Position numbers and translations under genes: made by a program. From Paragonimus skrjabini miyazakii (lineage: Eukaryota; Platyhelminthes; Trematoda; Plagiorchiida; Troglotrematidae): 64,000 bases of DNA. Numbering within the stretch: the stretch's first letter is position 1; each line of letters begins with the position of its first letter. The stretch spans positions 286,462 to 350,461 of the forward strand of contig JTDE01000148.1 of the NCBI GenBank assembly GCA_014338405.1, written 5' to 3'. The notes under the pieces were generated by a model. That model was not told the DNA's origin. It ran no database searches and saw only the letters and a list, made by a program, of their open reading frames with translations. This document shows, in pieces, positions 35,430-49,297 of the stretch.

Positions 35430-36588
35430 CGAGAAGCTGCAGTAATGAATTCAAGAGAAACTTGGTGATCATGCTCAATGAATATGTCCTTCGATTTGAA
35501 CGCGATTTTCGTCGGGAAAGGCCGCTATTCTAGATCATTCTACCAAATACAACGCCAACCCTATCAAGGCCTTTACCTGGCCATCAGTTGTATATCACTG
35601 CGGTCAGTCAATACACCTACCTTGATAACTTCATCCTCCTAACTGAAGACACTATACCTCTCTTTGAGGGGCCTGAAGCTATTCACAGAGTTCTGAAACA
35701 CGCCAGAGTGAGGGACAAAACTCACATTCAGTGAGGACAAACATACGCGTAATACGACAACATGAGTTAGTGCATCCAGTCAATTCGGCTTGGATACAAA
35801 ACACTTACTGAGCAGCTAGACATCCAGTTTACCAAGAATGGGAATGCGCTCATAAACTAATAAGCACAACTTCATTTAGTGTTGGATAAAGTTATGCAAG
35901 CCTCAAAGAAACCACGATAGCGTACCAACCTCGTTAGACGGTATCTGGTTCGAAAGATAAATCGCTTGTTAGTCAAACGTGTGGAAGATACAGTCTATAA
36001 ATTTGGTAGTGGTTGTGACTTCTAACTGCACACTAACCAGCTGCTTTCAGTCCAAATCCCTTTTAGGGAATCAGGTATGTCCAGAGTAGTAAATACCATC
36101 CTTTGGCTACGAAAATCACATGCCGAATTCGCAAGCCCAATTATTCTAAGCATGATCAAGAACGTATATCTTTGTCCTGTCGAAAGGGATATTAATGAAC
36201 GATTCGCGTCCAGGTTGTGGGTGGTGCCGAACTTGGAAGAAATCAACTTGGTATGGTTAGACAATCTCTACCATAAATTAGACGGTCGGAGTCTTCAGGA
36301 GAGAGCAGTTTGCCACCCTCGAACCACTGGCCGCTTTATTCGGTACTATCTTTTACAGGATCGTCATTCGTGCTATCCCCGTTTAACACAGCACCGAATG
36401 GGCTATGGTCTGGAATTGACGAGATAGTCGAGGCGGTCGTTTACTTTGATACTGCGAGACCTGTTGTCAATATGAAAGGTCTGCCCATGCCTTTTAACCA
36501 TAAAGCATCTCATATGAGATGTATTTTGTTCGGCACAGTAAGGTTGTTACGGGCGTTGGGCAAAGGCTACTCACTCTTAGTTATGTAA
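35430..36588 (+). pseudogene. Coding-like decayed region, family not recognised
   Basis: Several adjacent plus-strand segments read as protein in shifting frames. Examples are LNEYVLRFERDFRRERPLF (about 35478-35532), ITAVSQYTYLDNFILLTED (about 35590-35650), the 116-codon frame 36077-36427 with NLEEINLVWLDNLYHKLDG, and a frame 36310-36588. The pattern of stop codons between coding-like pieces suggests an old retroelement or pseudogene, and YTYLDNFILL could be a decayed RT catalytic box. I cannot name a family. Confidence 0.25.
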
Positions 36589-39500
36589 TCCTTAAGGAAA
36601 AATCAAGTTCAAATCACTTTTGTTAAGCCTGACGTGATCGAGGCTCGTGACCATCAACCGGTGATAAGCGATATCGGTACAATAACTGACCGCATAAGCC
36701 ATTCATCCCGGATAGGCAGTCTTGAAAGTACGGAACTGATGCTAACATTTAACCCACCACAACGTAGGGTACTGAGTTGTTTCAGTCATTACACATCGTA
36801 GTATTATTCACCACCCCTCAGGTAAAGTCCTTCTTCAATCTAGAAGAGTTGCCTTACAGTCACAGAGTTTCACATGCCGACTATTATAGGTACTCTGAAG
36901 ACAGTTTTGTGCATGAAAATTGTGTTGGTCTACTTTAGAATTCGGTATGCAGTACGTAGACATTTGCTGTTTCAGTACATGGATTCTGATTGCGCTAAAT
37001 TCCAGTGAACTGGAGAAGGGTTATAATACATGTACTTACAGATTATTTTTATTTAATTTCGACTGTTTTAAATGAACTGTGTAACTCCAGTAATTCACAG
37101 AATGATCGCCTTTGTTGCTATTGGTAAACAGCCAGGTTTTTTGCACTGACTAACAAACAACGGCCTAAGTTAGACAGTTAACCTGTTCAAAATTCCTAGT
37201 GCTTTCCTATTCATGCTAGTAGCTCTTTATTCAAACGACGTTTGTGTCAGTTGTCTTCGAAAAAAGCGATAGTGTCAACAGTGGCAATAAACGGTTATCA
37301 GTTGGGAGAGTGTAATATTATTGGGGGATTGTGTTACGTTGAAAGCACAAACTTTTTATTTTTGTACAAATCGCAGCTAGTGTGTTATTCCACTCCAGGG
37401 CATCACACGGTAGATATTGGTTCAAGCGGATAAAAATTTCACTTTCCGATTCCATCGCACTTCGTCTAAACATCATAACTATGCACTCAAATGTTAGTCG
37501 CTCGGCATAGGACATCATGTAGCCAGATGGGTACGTGTACACATCTTTACAAATGTTTACTTTGAAAATTCTGTTCCGATCACATTGTACATCTCAGCTG
37601 GACTGTATTAGCGTCGGTAAAAGGTCATAAATGTTCTGCAAACGTTCCTTGGTTGTCACGGAAATGTGACAGAAGTGATGTGATGCATCCCTGCGAGTTT
37701 AGGTCAACAGTAAACATCTTGGAATGAGGGTATATGCCATCAAGTTACAATATCAAGGATGGCTTAGTACCTTCAGAGCGAAGGCAAGTCAATAACTCTC
37801 TCCCGATCTGTGCAGCTGTTTACATTCACGAGACCCGGACAGTTTATTTACCAAGTGTGTTGTTACACCAGCTTAGAAACACAACCGAAGAGCAGCAAAC
37901 CATTTTTGTTCAGGTTGTCAGCAAACTCCCATCAATCATTTTGTATACTCATTCTATATCAACCGCTGGGACTTTTAGCCTATATGTCAAATGATCTACG
38001 TAAATGAACTAAGCGCTTCAGAAGCAGGCTTCGGAAAATTCCCAAGGTCTGTTAGTATATCCCTGAAGTGTTTCCATAAATGCAAACTTCCTGATGTAGG
38101 GTTGAACCAATGACACAACTGCAGTAGTCGAATGACAGACAAACTAATTGGTTACGAAAACTGAAAAAATGTGACAAGCGACTCGCGATTGCTACAGAAA
38201 AAGAAAGTTGCAGTCTTCACCTTGAGGTCACTGTCTTCGGTGTTCAGCTCTCGTCACCTTGACGCGATCTATCTCACTGGGGTTATTTCACCTGAACTGA
38301 GTTCACTCTTGGTCAGTCTGCTCAACAGTAATCCAAAATCTGAGGGCAATTTCACGTTTTGTGGTAAATAATCTGTCATGGATTAGTAGAAATAAAGGTC
38401 GTGGTTGTGAACTGTAGTCCACTGAAATTAAAAAGTTGCTGAATTGTACCAGCAACGTCACACTCAAAAGTGTCAAACAAATCACCTTGTCACGATGTGA
38501 GTAAAAGTGGTTCCAGCATGACTGAACCCTTTTGAATACTTGTCTTCAATATGAGAACAGTCAGTCAATCAATCGTTCTGTCCACTGGTGAGATGTCAAC
38601 ACGATACTAGCCCATGGCTTTTAGTCCCGTTTCACCTGTTAGTAAATGGACTCTCCAAGCTGTTGATAGCAACCGTAGTACTGTTGTTTAGAAGGATTTC
38701 TAAAGTGTGGCGACTGCAGTTACGCCCAGTTTCAACAAGTTTACAACGGGTTATTGAGATTCTCTTGAAATGGTTATATTCTTAGGTTGGATCGTGCTTT
38801 CGAAATTCTTCGACAATCGGTTTGTGTTCCGGACTACGTCTGGCGGATAAGTAAAAAGGATAAACACAAAAAATGTTTAGATGATTTCTGGCTGAAGTTC
38901 GACTTTCGAATATTTGGAACTATTTCGGATCGTTTTCTAAGCACTGAATCGTCGTAAGCTGACGCATTTATAAACTGTTGACAATAGTCGACCTCTGCAT
39001 TGATTAAGTTAATCTCTCACTCGGACTGTATTTATGAACAAGAAGGTTGTGTACACAATCACAAAATGAACCTGGTTAGGTAAACATTAACTACTTAATG
39101 TTAACTCGGCATTCACAAATGTGTACTTCTGTCCATCTGCTGCTTAGTTATGAATTTTCATTTCCATCCACTACAGACTCCCGTTTACATCCCTCTGACA
39201 TTTTAAAGCGAGCACATCATTTTATGTACAAACAGCTTCCGCTTAGATTTATGGACACAACTTTCAAATATTTTGACAGCGTGGCTACAAGGAATAGCAC
39301 AGCTGTTTTTAGTAATAAATGAGAAACAGCTATCAGAATGCATTCTGTTTACTGCTGTTCATAAACGATGTGTTGACGAATTTCGATTTCAGCTAAATCA
39401 GATCGCTCCAAACTGTTTTGTGCCCATGTGAAGAAGCCACAGCTTGAACGTAGAATATAATACTTGTCTGCAATTTTGATGCATTTTCATAAAAACGCCC

Positions 39501-42500
39501 GTATAAAACGTACTGACGAACAATCCTTGATGTTTTCAAACCTCGAACCAATCTGTTGTAAACGTGGTATAGTTTACGACTCGTTCAAACTTATCCAGAT
39601 TGCAACATTCCTCGCGAACCGGAAATAAAAAATTCCATTCAACAGACAAAAATGATACAAAGGTATCTACAACCGATTACTAGAACGTATAAAAAGTAGG
39701 AAAAGTCAACGATACATGGTTCCTATCCTTCAAGAAAGAGAGCGTTCACACTTGACTAGTAAGAGAGGATCACAAAAACCGTGTGCAAGTGTGAGTTTTT
39801 TGAGCTTTCGGTGTGGTCTCAAAACTCGTCATTTGCCGTATCTAGGTACGCTGTCTTGATTACTGATTCTAATTCACCGAAGTCTCGATTTTTCACTACT
39901 GAGTCTCTTCTGAACTATGTCAGAAAATGAAATCTGCGCCTAGATGTTGGCATCCAGCTGCTGAACCATTCCATTAGATTTATTATTGAAAGGTGCTCCT
40001 CTCACGTGCAGTAATTACGTGGTAACTCATCTTGCCTACATTGGTATCTAGCAGTTCACTCTATGTTTCACTGTCACATAGGGAGAACGAACGATGGTTT
40101 TTATCAACTGATGACTGAATACCGACCAAAGTGGTCGATCAAAAAACTGGCACAATTGATTGGTTAGACATAAAAGAGCAAGAAAGCCGATCTAATTAAT
40201 CGCGCAACATGTCCAATTAACAGGCCATCACTGACTCAAATCACTAGTTTATCGCGTTATCACACAACACAAACAGGACTTTACTTGCAATCATTCAAGC
40301 GTTGTTGATCACACACAATAATTGCTGATCTTGTGCCCGCAACACTTGTTAACTTTGGTCAATTGCCTACTTTGGAATTGCCCAGTGGATTTTGACAGGC
40401 CGATTCGCCTGCCTGAAAACTGTGTATCCACTTCACTTAAAAAGCACGCTTTTAGTGTGTAACCACTAGAACAAAACCACATACATTAGCGTTTCCTAAT
40501 ATCTGTTTTCTTTCCGTGTCAATAAGACAGATAAAATGGACGCAATGTTTTGTACGCGAAACATGCATTCTTTCTCATAATCGACAAACCAACTAACGAT
40601 ACACATGGGCAGTGAAATAGTGCTGGCTTTCCATAACATACATTTCCTCCATAAAGCCAACTATACCTGTAGAAAGATTTGCTGAAATACAAGTCAGCAG
40701 GAAAACACGTATCTAAACTCTCGATCGACTACAATGACCTCAATGTGGACAGATCTGCAATGTGAAATACCTGTTTAGGGTCAAGTGTATGTAAAACTAG
40801 CAAGTGAGGGTAGCCGCTTCACAAACGTTGGATGCGGGTCACAAAATCATACATGCACAAAAGCAAAGTCAAGCAAAAGCCTAATGTATTCTGCCTACAG
40901 TTGATTAGATTCGGAAAATACGCACCAAGTTTCGGGCTATTCGTTTCCATTATCTCATTCTATAAGAGTCACCTTATCCTGCTGTAAATATCAATGAATT
41001 CGAGTCACTACCTTGCAACAGATTAAGAATCATTACAACCTTATGCGGTCAGATATACGGTTGTAGATGATTTCATGCTACTCTTTGTGTGTAAACGAAA
41101 CTTGGAATGGCATTTAAAACGCGTCATGCACTACGTATGAGTTGAAAAACTCTCCGAACGAGGTAAACCAGGCTTTGATTGAAACTGAACTACTCAGTTG
41201 GTAATACGTGGGGTTCAACAACAATGCATGTCAGATCGAATATAAATAACGTTTAGGTGGTTAGTATAATAACTAAAAAAAATTGTTTACCATGTACATC
41301 TCTAACTATAACACATCCAGTGAAGGTTAATTCGCATCAGGCCTAATATTATTCTCCTAATAGAAATGATCTGCTAAACTGTAAAAAACAATGTGTCCAG
41401 AAATGATTACAGATTGATCTTTACTTTTTATTTATGGTTTTGTCAGAATTGAGCTCTCTTGGGACGCTAGTTTACCGGTTCATGACCATCCGCAGTGAGG
41501 AACAAAATCATGCACTTTCCACCTAACTAGAAAGAACACGATGTTAATGGTAGCTAGCAATGATGGATTCTGAAGTAGACCTATAAACTTCATCTTTTTA
41601 CTATGTAGCTGTTCTGAAGTAAATCCTACAAATTTTCTGATCAGTCTTGAATATGTGCATTTATGCATGCGTTATGCGCTGTCCCGAAACAGGTCTGTAT
41701 AGATTGGAAACAGTAAAACGTTACATCTGACCCCTGCAAAATCGAAGGCAGTTTATTGACTCCGCTGACCCATTTGAGAGACAGTGCGTTGTCACCTGAA
41801 AAATATTTACGCATCCTATTCACGCACACATAACAACCCAAACGTTTTCCACTATGAAGACTAGGAACAGCGGATAAGGGGTCGTGATGAAAATGAAAGG
41901 TGGGAATGACACAACTTCGTTTGCTCAAATTCGATTTCGGGATCAGTTATGAATCTACCAAGATTATTCTCCTTTGATCGATTTTTATCTTCAAGGCCGC
42001 AAAATGCTTATTCCGCGTAATATAAGCATAGTTTCTTATATGGACTAGAATTATTCAGTTGCCCTTGAAGACCGCGCCGAAACATCTAGGGTAAACTGCT
42101 AGTTTCATGGAAGCCTTGAAACAGGAATTTATTCTTTTTACACTCAGGCGCATGAAGTTGGTGACTGAGACTTGGTTACAATAAGAAATGTACATAAAAA
42201 TGAATGTAAAATTTGTTTAAACCAGCCAATTGGTTCAGTTTTTATTGAAACATTGAGTGAAGTGCAACCAGGATTTTCCATCATTCGACTACCAACAAAA
42301 ATAACCACTTGTATTCATCAAATGTCAATTATTTTATAGACAGCTGTTGACTTTCAGGTACAGAGTATGTCATAATGACAATCAACGTTTGATTGAGCTT
42401 GGATCATCAGACTAGTATATTGACAAATTCGTCCAAGCGTGTTGTTCATCTGCTCCATAAATCTTTCGTCATATGTATACCGTGCGTCCGGATGAGCTGT

Positions 42501-44288
42501 GCTTCCGAAGAGTTACTACCTGCGTGAATTTATACAAACTCATATAGGTGTCCTCAGAATACGAAAGAAAGTTTCGGTCGTGGACTATTTTCTCGAGGCT
42601 GAAGACGTGATACCGAAGCGAAGATGAGTGGACGGAGTGTGCACTGCCACCAAATCTCATTCCCGAGTGACGAGTTCGCTAACCACACCGTGTAAGCCCA
42701 ACGTCACTCACAAGCTCACCTAACACGTCTGATGAACTGAGAAGTCGTGCTAATCATTGTCATAATAATTAAGTTGATCGGATTCTGGTTCAGTTACTTG
42801 GGGTTGACAACCTTGTATTAACTGTTTCTAAGAATAAAAGACAACCACTAGTTTAAAAAACAAACGCATAACAATCGAGAATTAACATATGACATTCTTT
42901 GGCACTTTCTTTTTCATGCGATTTATGTCAACTTTGCAGCAACTGCCGAACTCGTTTGGACAGAATGAGTGTGGGGAGTTTTAGCCTTTATCTTTCATAA
43001 ATGTCCCCTTGTATTCCTACCATAACATTCAATTTTAGTTCAGTTCTCAGTTCTCAGTTTGTTAACACTCCCTGTGTGTTTGGATGTGTGTGGCACCGAC
43101 CATATCATAGTAAAACGTTGAGTAAACTTGGACCGTTCTGAAAATTTTGTACACATCTGCATCTGGAAAACTAAACGGAATGAAGTGAGTTGGACCGGCA
43201 GAAGACACTTTGGACTCATCAGTCTAATGGTGTGATTGAGGAGAGGTTATAGTACAACTCGGTGCAGCCTATCCAACATCACAATGTACGCATTAGTGAG
43301 TACGGCGTGATTATAGCTGTCAGTACAGTAATCGTGTACACAATTGTTTTTAGGCAAGAAGCACAATGTTAATAATTGCCATGTTATTTGTAACTTTCAA
43401 GGCCAAATTGGTAGAGTCAAGCTTTTTGTTGAATAGAGTAATATCAAATGCTTCAAATGTAGTTTTGATGAAATAAGCAACTTCGCCTCAAGAAATGCAA
43501 TCATTCATATGAGTAAAAAGCCTTACCAAACAATTTTTTTTAATTTCACGATGTTCAACATTATACAAACAATTTTTCCAGTAACCATGTGCCACAGCCA
43601 GAGCAAGTTCCTTGTACTCTTTTAACGTGATTGTTTCTTTCCAGTCATATATTTCCTTCAACGTGGTTCAGGTCTACAAGTATGAACACGTTACTTCAGA
43701 TAAGTGTGAGTCGTTACAAACGTTCATCAAAATACGGTTTATGTGAATTTCAGCGCAAACACGAAAACAGCTGTTCTACTTTATCCATAAGCTCTAATTC
43801 ATGATACTCACAACTCAGGCGGAAATATTGGTAACGGTTAACTTAGTCTATGCTTTCTTGAGTTGGCTAAAGTATACACTAGAATTAAAATATAGTTAAA
43901 CGTTTTACGTTTGAAATGTCCGTGGTTGATATTATTTAACAAAAGTAATATATTGTTGGTTGTGTTTTCTAGGATAGTACATGCTGTTTAGCCGAAAAGT
44001 GTTACATAACGTAGAAAACAGCAATCGATCGATTCGGAAAACTGATTTTACACTAGTAGTTAATTCTAAATAGCAGGGATTAGGGCTTAATTTTATTATG
44101 GCTATGAACGTATTTATTGTTTCTTTTTGTAAGTTTAAACGTACTAACTAAAACAGTCAGTTCATACAGTCTCTTGAAAATTCTATGTTTTAATTAAATA
44201 TCTTTCATACTCAGGCGCATTTATTTCCATGTTTTATCAATCAGAATGGTCTATTCAAGATCTTTTTTAGTTGAAAGAGTATACGATG

Positions 44289-44507
44289 TTATAATTTTGC
44301 CAAAATATACAAATCCCTCAATTTTTCTCTGAAACAGCGTTCATTAAGTTTTTGAATTGCAATGCGATGTCCGAAAAAAGGTGCCAACCAATACTGTAAC
44401 CAATCAGGAGCTACCGCATTCAGCGTTATCATCAAACTGTCCACTAAGGTTGGGTTAATTTTATCTCGGACAAAGCTATGGTACAATCCACCTGTTAGCG
44501 GGTACAT
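44289..44507 (-). CDS. 72-codon open frame, possible terminal exon
   Basis: The minus-strand frame contains LITLNAVAPDWLQYWL-like hydrophobic sequence, a charged tail NERCFREKLRDLYILAKL and a TAA stop. An acceptor-like ...cgctaacag lies at its 5' side. Composition is gene-like, but no domain was recognised and no upstream exon was found. Confidence 0.15.
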   Translation of the reverse strand: MYPLTGGLYHSFVRDKINPTLVDSLMITLNAVAPDWLQYWLAPFFGHRIAIQKLNERCFREKLRDLYILAKL

Positions 44508-46582
44508 ACAGTGGATACTTATTGTATAACCACGTCATACAAAGATGAATACTAAGTTTTAACGTCTGAAGTACCCCCTGGCGTTTCGAGTACGTCACGG
44601 TCACGAAATACTGAAGCAGATATTAGACTAGAGGGGGAAACTACTTAACTAATGAACGACTGTGCAAACAAAGCTATCGATTACCAACTGAAGTTCAAAG
44701 GCAGCACTCCAGAACCAGTTACTCTACGATTATGATTACTACATACAAGGATAGTATTTTTAAAGGCCCACGTTTACTCGTATTCATATATATCACATAA
44801 GTAGTTACCCGTGTTTATCTGTGGTAAGATCCCACGGCTGAAAACGCCCAACTGCTCACACAGTATCGGTTGAGTAAACGCTTAATCAAAATACCTCCTA
44901 TATTGGGTTCTAGTCTGCTGGGGCTATATATCTCGATACTCCTCTCAAAATCAATGTAGCTATTGTGGTCCATGGGCAGTAAACAGGCTTACATTTCGAA
45001 CAAACAATTATTGAGACGATTTCTGAGGCACATTCCAATTCAGATAATATTACGTTGAGTAAAAATACTGTAAACAATTTTTCTTTAATTTGATTTTTCG
45101 AAATGAAAATTAATAATCTATCTTATTGTCAATTTAAGCTAATTACAACCGTGCTGGAACTTTCTGATACTCTGTCATTCCACCGGTTATTCAGAAGAGA
45201 CGAAAATGCTAGGCAATAATTCCTTCGTTAACTTAGGATAAATTGAAACTATTTACAGTTTCTCAAGACTCCATTCAGCTTAACTTTTAGATCAAATGAT
45301 ATCTGACATATCCAATATATCTACCGTCGAATAAATTGAATATAAACCCGGATGACATTTCAACTCGACGACACACTGCGTTGTCTCTCGAAAAAATACA
45401 TCTCCCGAACGGCATCTAATGTTGGACTGTAACCTAGATTAATGAACATTCCATAAATTAACAATTTCAGTCTTGGAGATTGTTTAGATAATTTCACCTG
45501 TGATTTCGATTTCAGTTTCAAGGGTTTTGTTAAAATCGCAACATAGATTGCTGAGTTCCCAAAGTCATATTATTAGAAGTCACTCAGAAAAGGTTTATAT
45601 AACTTTCCTTAGAAGAAAGATTCCTTGAGTCTATCTTCTTCAATGCTCAGCCATTCCAACATGAACTGTTTTGTGATTACTGCCGTCGCGCTGTGACAAA
45701 ACTTCAAATGACCGCCATCATATCATGTTCACTTCACTGACCGCATATTACCCAGGAGTGTTCATCATATACTCCTCTGAATATATGTTAGTGAAATATT
45801 GGGACCAACGGACGCGTGTTGGTAGTGTAATATTTTTTATGAGAATCAACAAATTTCATCTACTTACTTTTACTCACCGTATGCTTTACTTAAGCATCTT
45901 TGTTGGAAATTTCATAGAGAGCGACTTCACGTTTTTACATCATTTCTGATTTATTCATGTGGCACACGTATGTCATGTGATTACCGAATTTGTTGTAAAC
46001 TTCTTCCTAAATGTTTCTGATGCTCAAGTTTTGTATTTTGTCCTACTACATATAACTCCCTTTTAATTTTTCAACTTAACCAAACATACTCACTCGTACA
46101 TAATATGTTACGATGTTTTAACACATAACCCAGTTGCATTTATACGTTATGTTTCACATTGGAATGAATTTACGTTCTTTTCGATTTATCAAATGGACTT
46201 GCGAAGTAACTTTGTATATTCATTTTGTAATATTTATTAATCCTCAGGCAGTCAGTTTGTATCTGCTGTTTAATTTTACTGTAGATACTAAATGCCTCAG
46301 TTGAGGTAGGTAGCTGGTTATTTTGCACAAGTTAGTGCCAAACACATATTGTGTTGTAGAATCTTCCGTCAACTCTTGTTCTCAGTTCAGTGGTCCTCAT
46401 TTGTCTACGCGTTACTCGAAGACGGTTTGGTCGGTACAAAAGACACTGTAGGTTAATATGTTAAAGTATACAGGTTCTCACTGGTGATCCGCTTCCGGTG
46501 CTTCACAAAGGAATTTGTTCTAATGAGCATTCCCGAGTATTAAGCTACTATCATATTGTGGTAGATTATCTGGCCTGAGGTG

Positions 46583-46980
46583 CGAGTATTCCAACACTCG
46601 GCGGAATACCTCAACACTGGGAAGGTACGTCAAAAACCCCATAGCGAGCGGGTCGGGGACGATATGGACGACCGGTTGAGTCATCGCCGGACTGGATTGG
46701 ACCAACGGGCAAGACATGGCAAACAAAATAATAGGGGCGACCAGATCGGAGGCGCGATTATTCCAGCACTCAGAGGAATATCTCGACACGGTCGTGGAAT
46801 ACGGTCAAAGCCCACGGTGGATAGATGTCGGACAATACGAGCGACCGGAGGAGCCATCGCTCAACGAAATCGGACGAAGAATGTCAGGCGGGAAACCCCT
46901 CGATAGAAGGCGCCGATCACCTACAAAAACCATGCAGAAGTGCACACGACCTGTGAGCGGAAACCTAGGGTTCTTGTGGA
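46583..46980 (+). repeat. GC-rich degenerate tandem duplication, 172-bp period
   Basis: Two consecutive units start at 46583 (cgagtattccaacactcggc) and 46755 (cgattattccagcactcaga). They stay alignable for about 150 bp through tacgtcaaaaaccc/tacggtcaaagccc and gacgaccgg.tgagtcatcgc/gcgaccggaggagccatcgc. Both start with a similar peptide in one frame: VFQHSAEYLNT and LFQHSEEYLDT. Several of the differences there fall at third codon positions. The second unit lies in a 143-codon open frame (46716-47147), but the two units are in different frames (172 is not a multiple of 3). The block is GC-richer than its surroundings. It could be a decayed minisatellite or a fragment of a repeated exon. Confidence 0.6.
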
Positions 46981-48419
46981 CTGGCATTTTGATGCATAAA
47001 CGCGAATGCACGCGTAGCGTAGTAACTAGCGTGTTGGACAATAAAGATTGTGCTTTACTGGGTGCCTTTTCGCTACAATATCACATGCTGGCACTGAAAA
47101 ATGCTGTCTTCCTTGAGACTGTACAAAGCTCATATAATCTTCCTTAATCAGCAAAAGTGAATGCATTGATAACTAACGAAATTATACTAGTTTGGTTGTC
47201 GGGATAAAAATCAAAACGTTGTTTACTCGGTTAACAGGATGACTAAAACCGTTTTCTCATACGGGTTTTGCAGTGGGAACCAAGAATGTCTCACATAGTT
47301 AAAAGGTATTATACAAAACAAGGGAACAAAATACCACTGAGTTGTTCAAAATGGTATCAGAAATGTCTTGAAAATAAACTGAATTGTGAAGGTGAGGAGA
47401 GAAATTAGAGAAAAAGGTGACGAAGTTTTGATTTACTTTTGTAGGTCTTTAACGCAAAAACAGCGAAACGTTGTATAATATTCTTACCTCGACACGAAGT
47501 AGACAAACAGATTCAATCATCTATACCTTGATGAGACGCTAAATGTTTTGACATAAAGGCGGATTGACTCAATGTCATTTCGAATGCATCATTAGATTGT
47601 TATCTGAGCAGAAAGGCCGCGAAACTTGCCACCAGTTTTGAGTTGCAATTACTTACCAATAACCTGACTAACTTAATCGAGTCGACTAGGTGAACTAATG
47701 TTTCTCCTCTGATGGACTTAGTATGATTGTTCCGATATGCTACTGTCAACTAGTGCGTTTTGACATTGCTGATATTGACCGTTCATTATTACGCTTACTT
47801 ATACAAGTATTAACGCTCTGTGCTCGTGTAAATGTGGTTACGTTTGTAACGGAGATTATCTGTTACTTCACAGACATCAATTAATTGGCGTTGTATTACA
47901 GCAATAAACAGCCAAACACCAGACAGGAAATGCAGGTAAACATTAGTATAATTGTGTTCGAAAGCCAACATCAGCGTATGACATCAGCCATGGTTTAGCT
48001 GAAATCCTTTATGGAACTGTACTGTTTTGTCTGTCAATTCAGCGTGAAGTGATTTTTCCTCACTTTGAATAAATAGCCATTGTTTGCCAGTCGTTTCTAG
48101 TAAATAATTTTTCATCCGTCTTGCGTATGGGGCTCCAACATTTGTCAGATTGAAACAAACCTTTCACAATGTTGTGGCGATAAATGAATTCTAAATAACC
48201 ATTTTTATTTATTTGACTGAAGTTCCAGAGTTAATATGAGTGATTGATAGATAACAGAGCGCTTCGGTTGACATAACTTCAGTATCACTCAAACGTAATC
48301 GCACCTCTCACATACCGATGGGCCCTAACAGAAGAAAAACGGATATCCTGAGCTCACCAATATTCACAGCTAGGAAAGACTGATCACGACTGCCGTGAGT
48401 ACGATTCTTAAGAAGCAGG

Positions 48420-48691
48420 ATGTTTTTACGTCTACCTTTCAAAGGCGATCATGTCACAACTGACGTAAGTCAAAAATTACAATCTGCTCTAGCTCGTACA
48501 TACCCTGCGATTGAACTGCGGTTGCTATTCACAACTAGGATTATTGCTCAGCTTATTCATAGTCAGGACCTACCGAAATGTTTTGTATCACATGTAACCA
48601 ATCAGTTCACTTGCAGTAACGTGACGTCTATATCGGCAGAACAAATTGGTGCCTACGACAAGAAACTGCCGAACATATGCATCAGTATAAT
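48420..48691 (+). pseudogene. PLE linker and start of GIY-YIG domain
   Basis: The frame opens MFLRLPFKGDHVTTDVSQKL, the conserved pre-endonuclease motif of PLEs (usually VFLRLPFKGD). It continues with LQSALARTYPAIELRLLFTT and NQFTCS. A frameshift at about 48618-48630 moves the GIY-YIG signature into another frame, where VYIGRTNWCLRQ and EHMHQYN are readable. That frame runs directly into the SINE at 48692. The signature YIGRT is intact here, unlike in the copy at 28.6 kb. Confidence 0.85.
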
Positions 48692-48784
48692 TTCGCCTAG
48701 TAAGTTTAATGAGATTGGAGGTTTTGGCCTGTCTAGGACGTCTTAATCGCGGAGTTATCAATTGGAGTTAACAAACAGTAACTG
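48692..48784 (+). mobile_element. Family A SINE 5' fragment inside PLE
   Basis: Starts tcgcctagtaagtttaatga (cf. 30370-30389), continues with ggcctgtctagga, taatcgcggagttatcaatt and ggagttaacaaacagtaactg, then stops matching. It sits immediately after the HMHQYN codons of the PLE. It confirms the 5' end of the family independently of the palindrome. The SINE is younger than the PLE copy it interrupts. Confidence 0.82.
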
Positions 48785-49064
48785 GTTCTTTTATCGATAC
48801 ACTTCTGAAGATACCCGTTTGCCAGTGGGACTTTCTTCAATCTGTCCACCTTTCCTCACAATCAGTCATCGGTGCAGATCTTCCGGGCTCTATAAAGCAG
48901 GATTCGCACCAGACTTCATCCATAAGCAATTGGAACAAAAGAAGAAATTTGCAAATACTAACCGCTTCAAGTGGTCTTGCGGTGCATTGAGTGCTGTAGT
49001 GAGCCATCCTGTTGTCTTGTGAGTGAAATGTTTAGAAAAAACAAACTGTTTATTTTCTCTTCAT
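48785..49064. other. Rest of the insertion inside the PLE
   Basis: About 280 bp separate the SINE fragment from the resumed PLE reading. A plus frame at 48762-49022 is open but shows no PLE motif. It may be further inserted DNA or a rearranged piece, since the intact linker at this point is only some 20 residues long in the other copy. Confidence 0.45.
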
Positions 49065-49297
49065 GAGAAACAGGCACTGATAACAGAGCGATTGAGACAA
49101 AATCTGACCTCATCCATTGCAAAGCACATCATGGAAATAGGTCACGATGTTAATCGCGGCAACTCGTTCCAAGTATTATTGTGTAATCGGAATCCGAAAC
49201 TGCTTGCTTTCTTCGGAGTAAGGGTAATCAATACCCGCCGTCCGGTCCTGTATGTGCATAAACTGTTGACTCACGTAGTGTAGCTGCCCTGGAATTG
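49065..49297 (+). pseudogene. PLE GIY-YIG domain, C-terminal part
   Basis: Reads KQALITERLRQNLTSSIAKH, IMEIGHDVNRGNSF, LLCNRNPKLLAFFGVRVI and VHKLLTHVV, then a stop and LPWN. It aligns segment by segment with SSIAKHLMRTGHQVDPLNSF and RNRNPKLFAF in the minus-strand copy at 28571-28981. The L-LPW ending is typical for PLE proteins, with one in-frame TAG near the end. The position of the usual catalytic Glu (AEA-like) reads FGV, so the nuclease would be inactive. Confidence 0.87.

Larger units (their letters stand above)
30795..48404. other. Long anonymous interval
   Basis: No clear mobile element is recognised across most of this 17.6-kb stretch. Items listed separately are a (ATC)n microsatellite at 31426-31444, a coding-like but unassigned region at 35430-36588, a minus frame at 44289-44507 and a GC-rich tandem duplication at 46583-46980. 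The remainder shows only short frames without family signatures. The 40-44 kb part is particularly featureless. Confidence 0.35.

Noticed and set aside
46580..47147. 143-codon frame as a real gene
   Set aside because: It overlaps the degenerate 172-bp duplication, the duplicated units are in different frames, and no domain is present.
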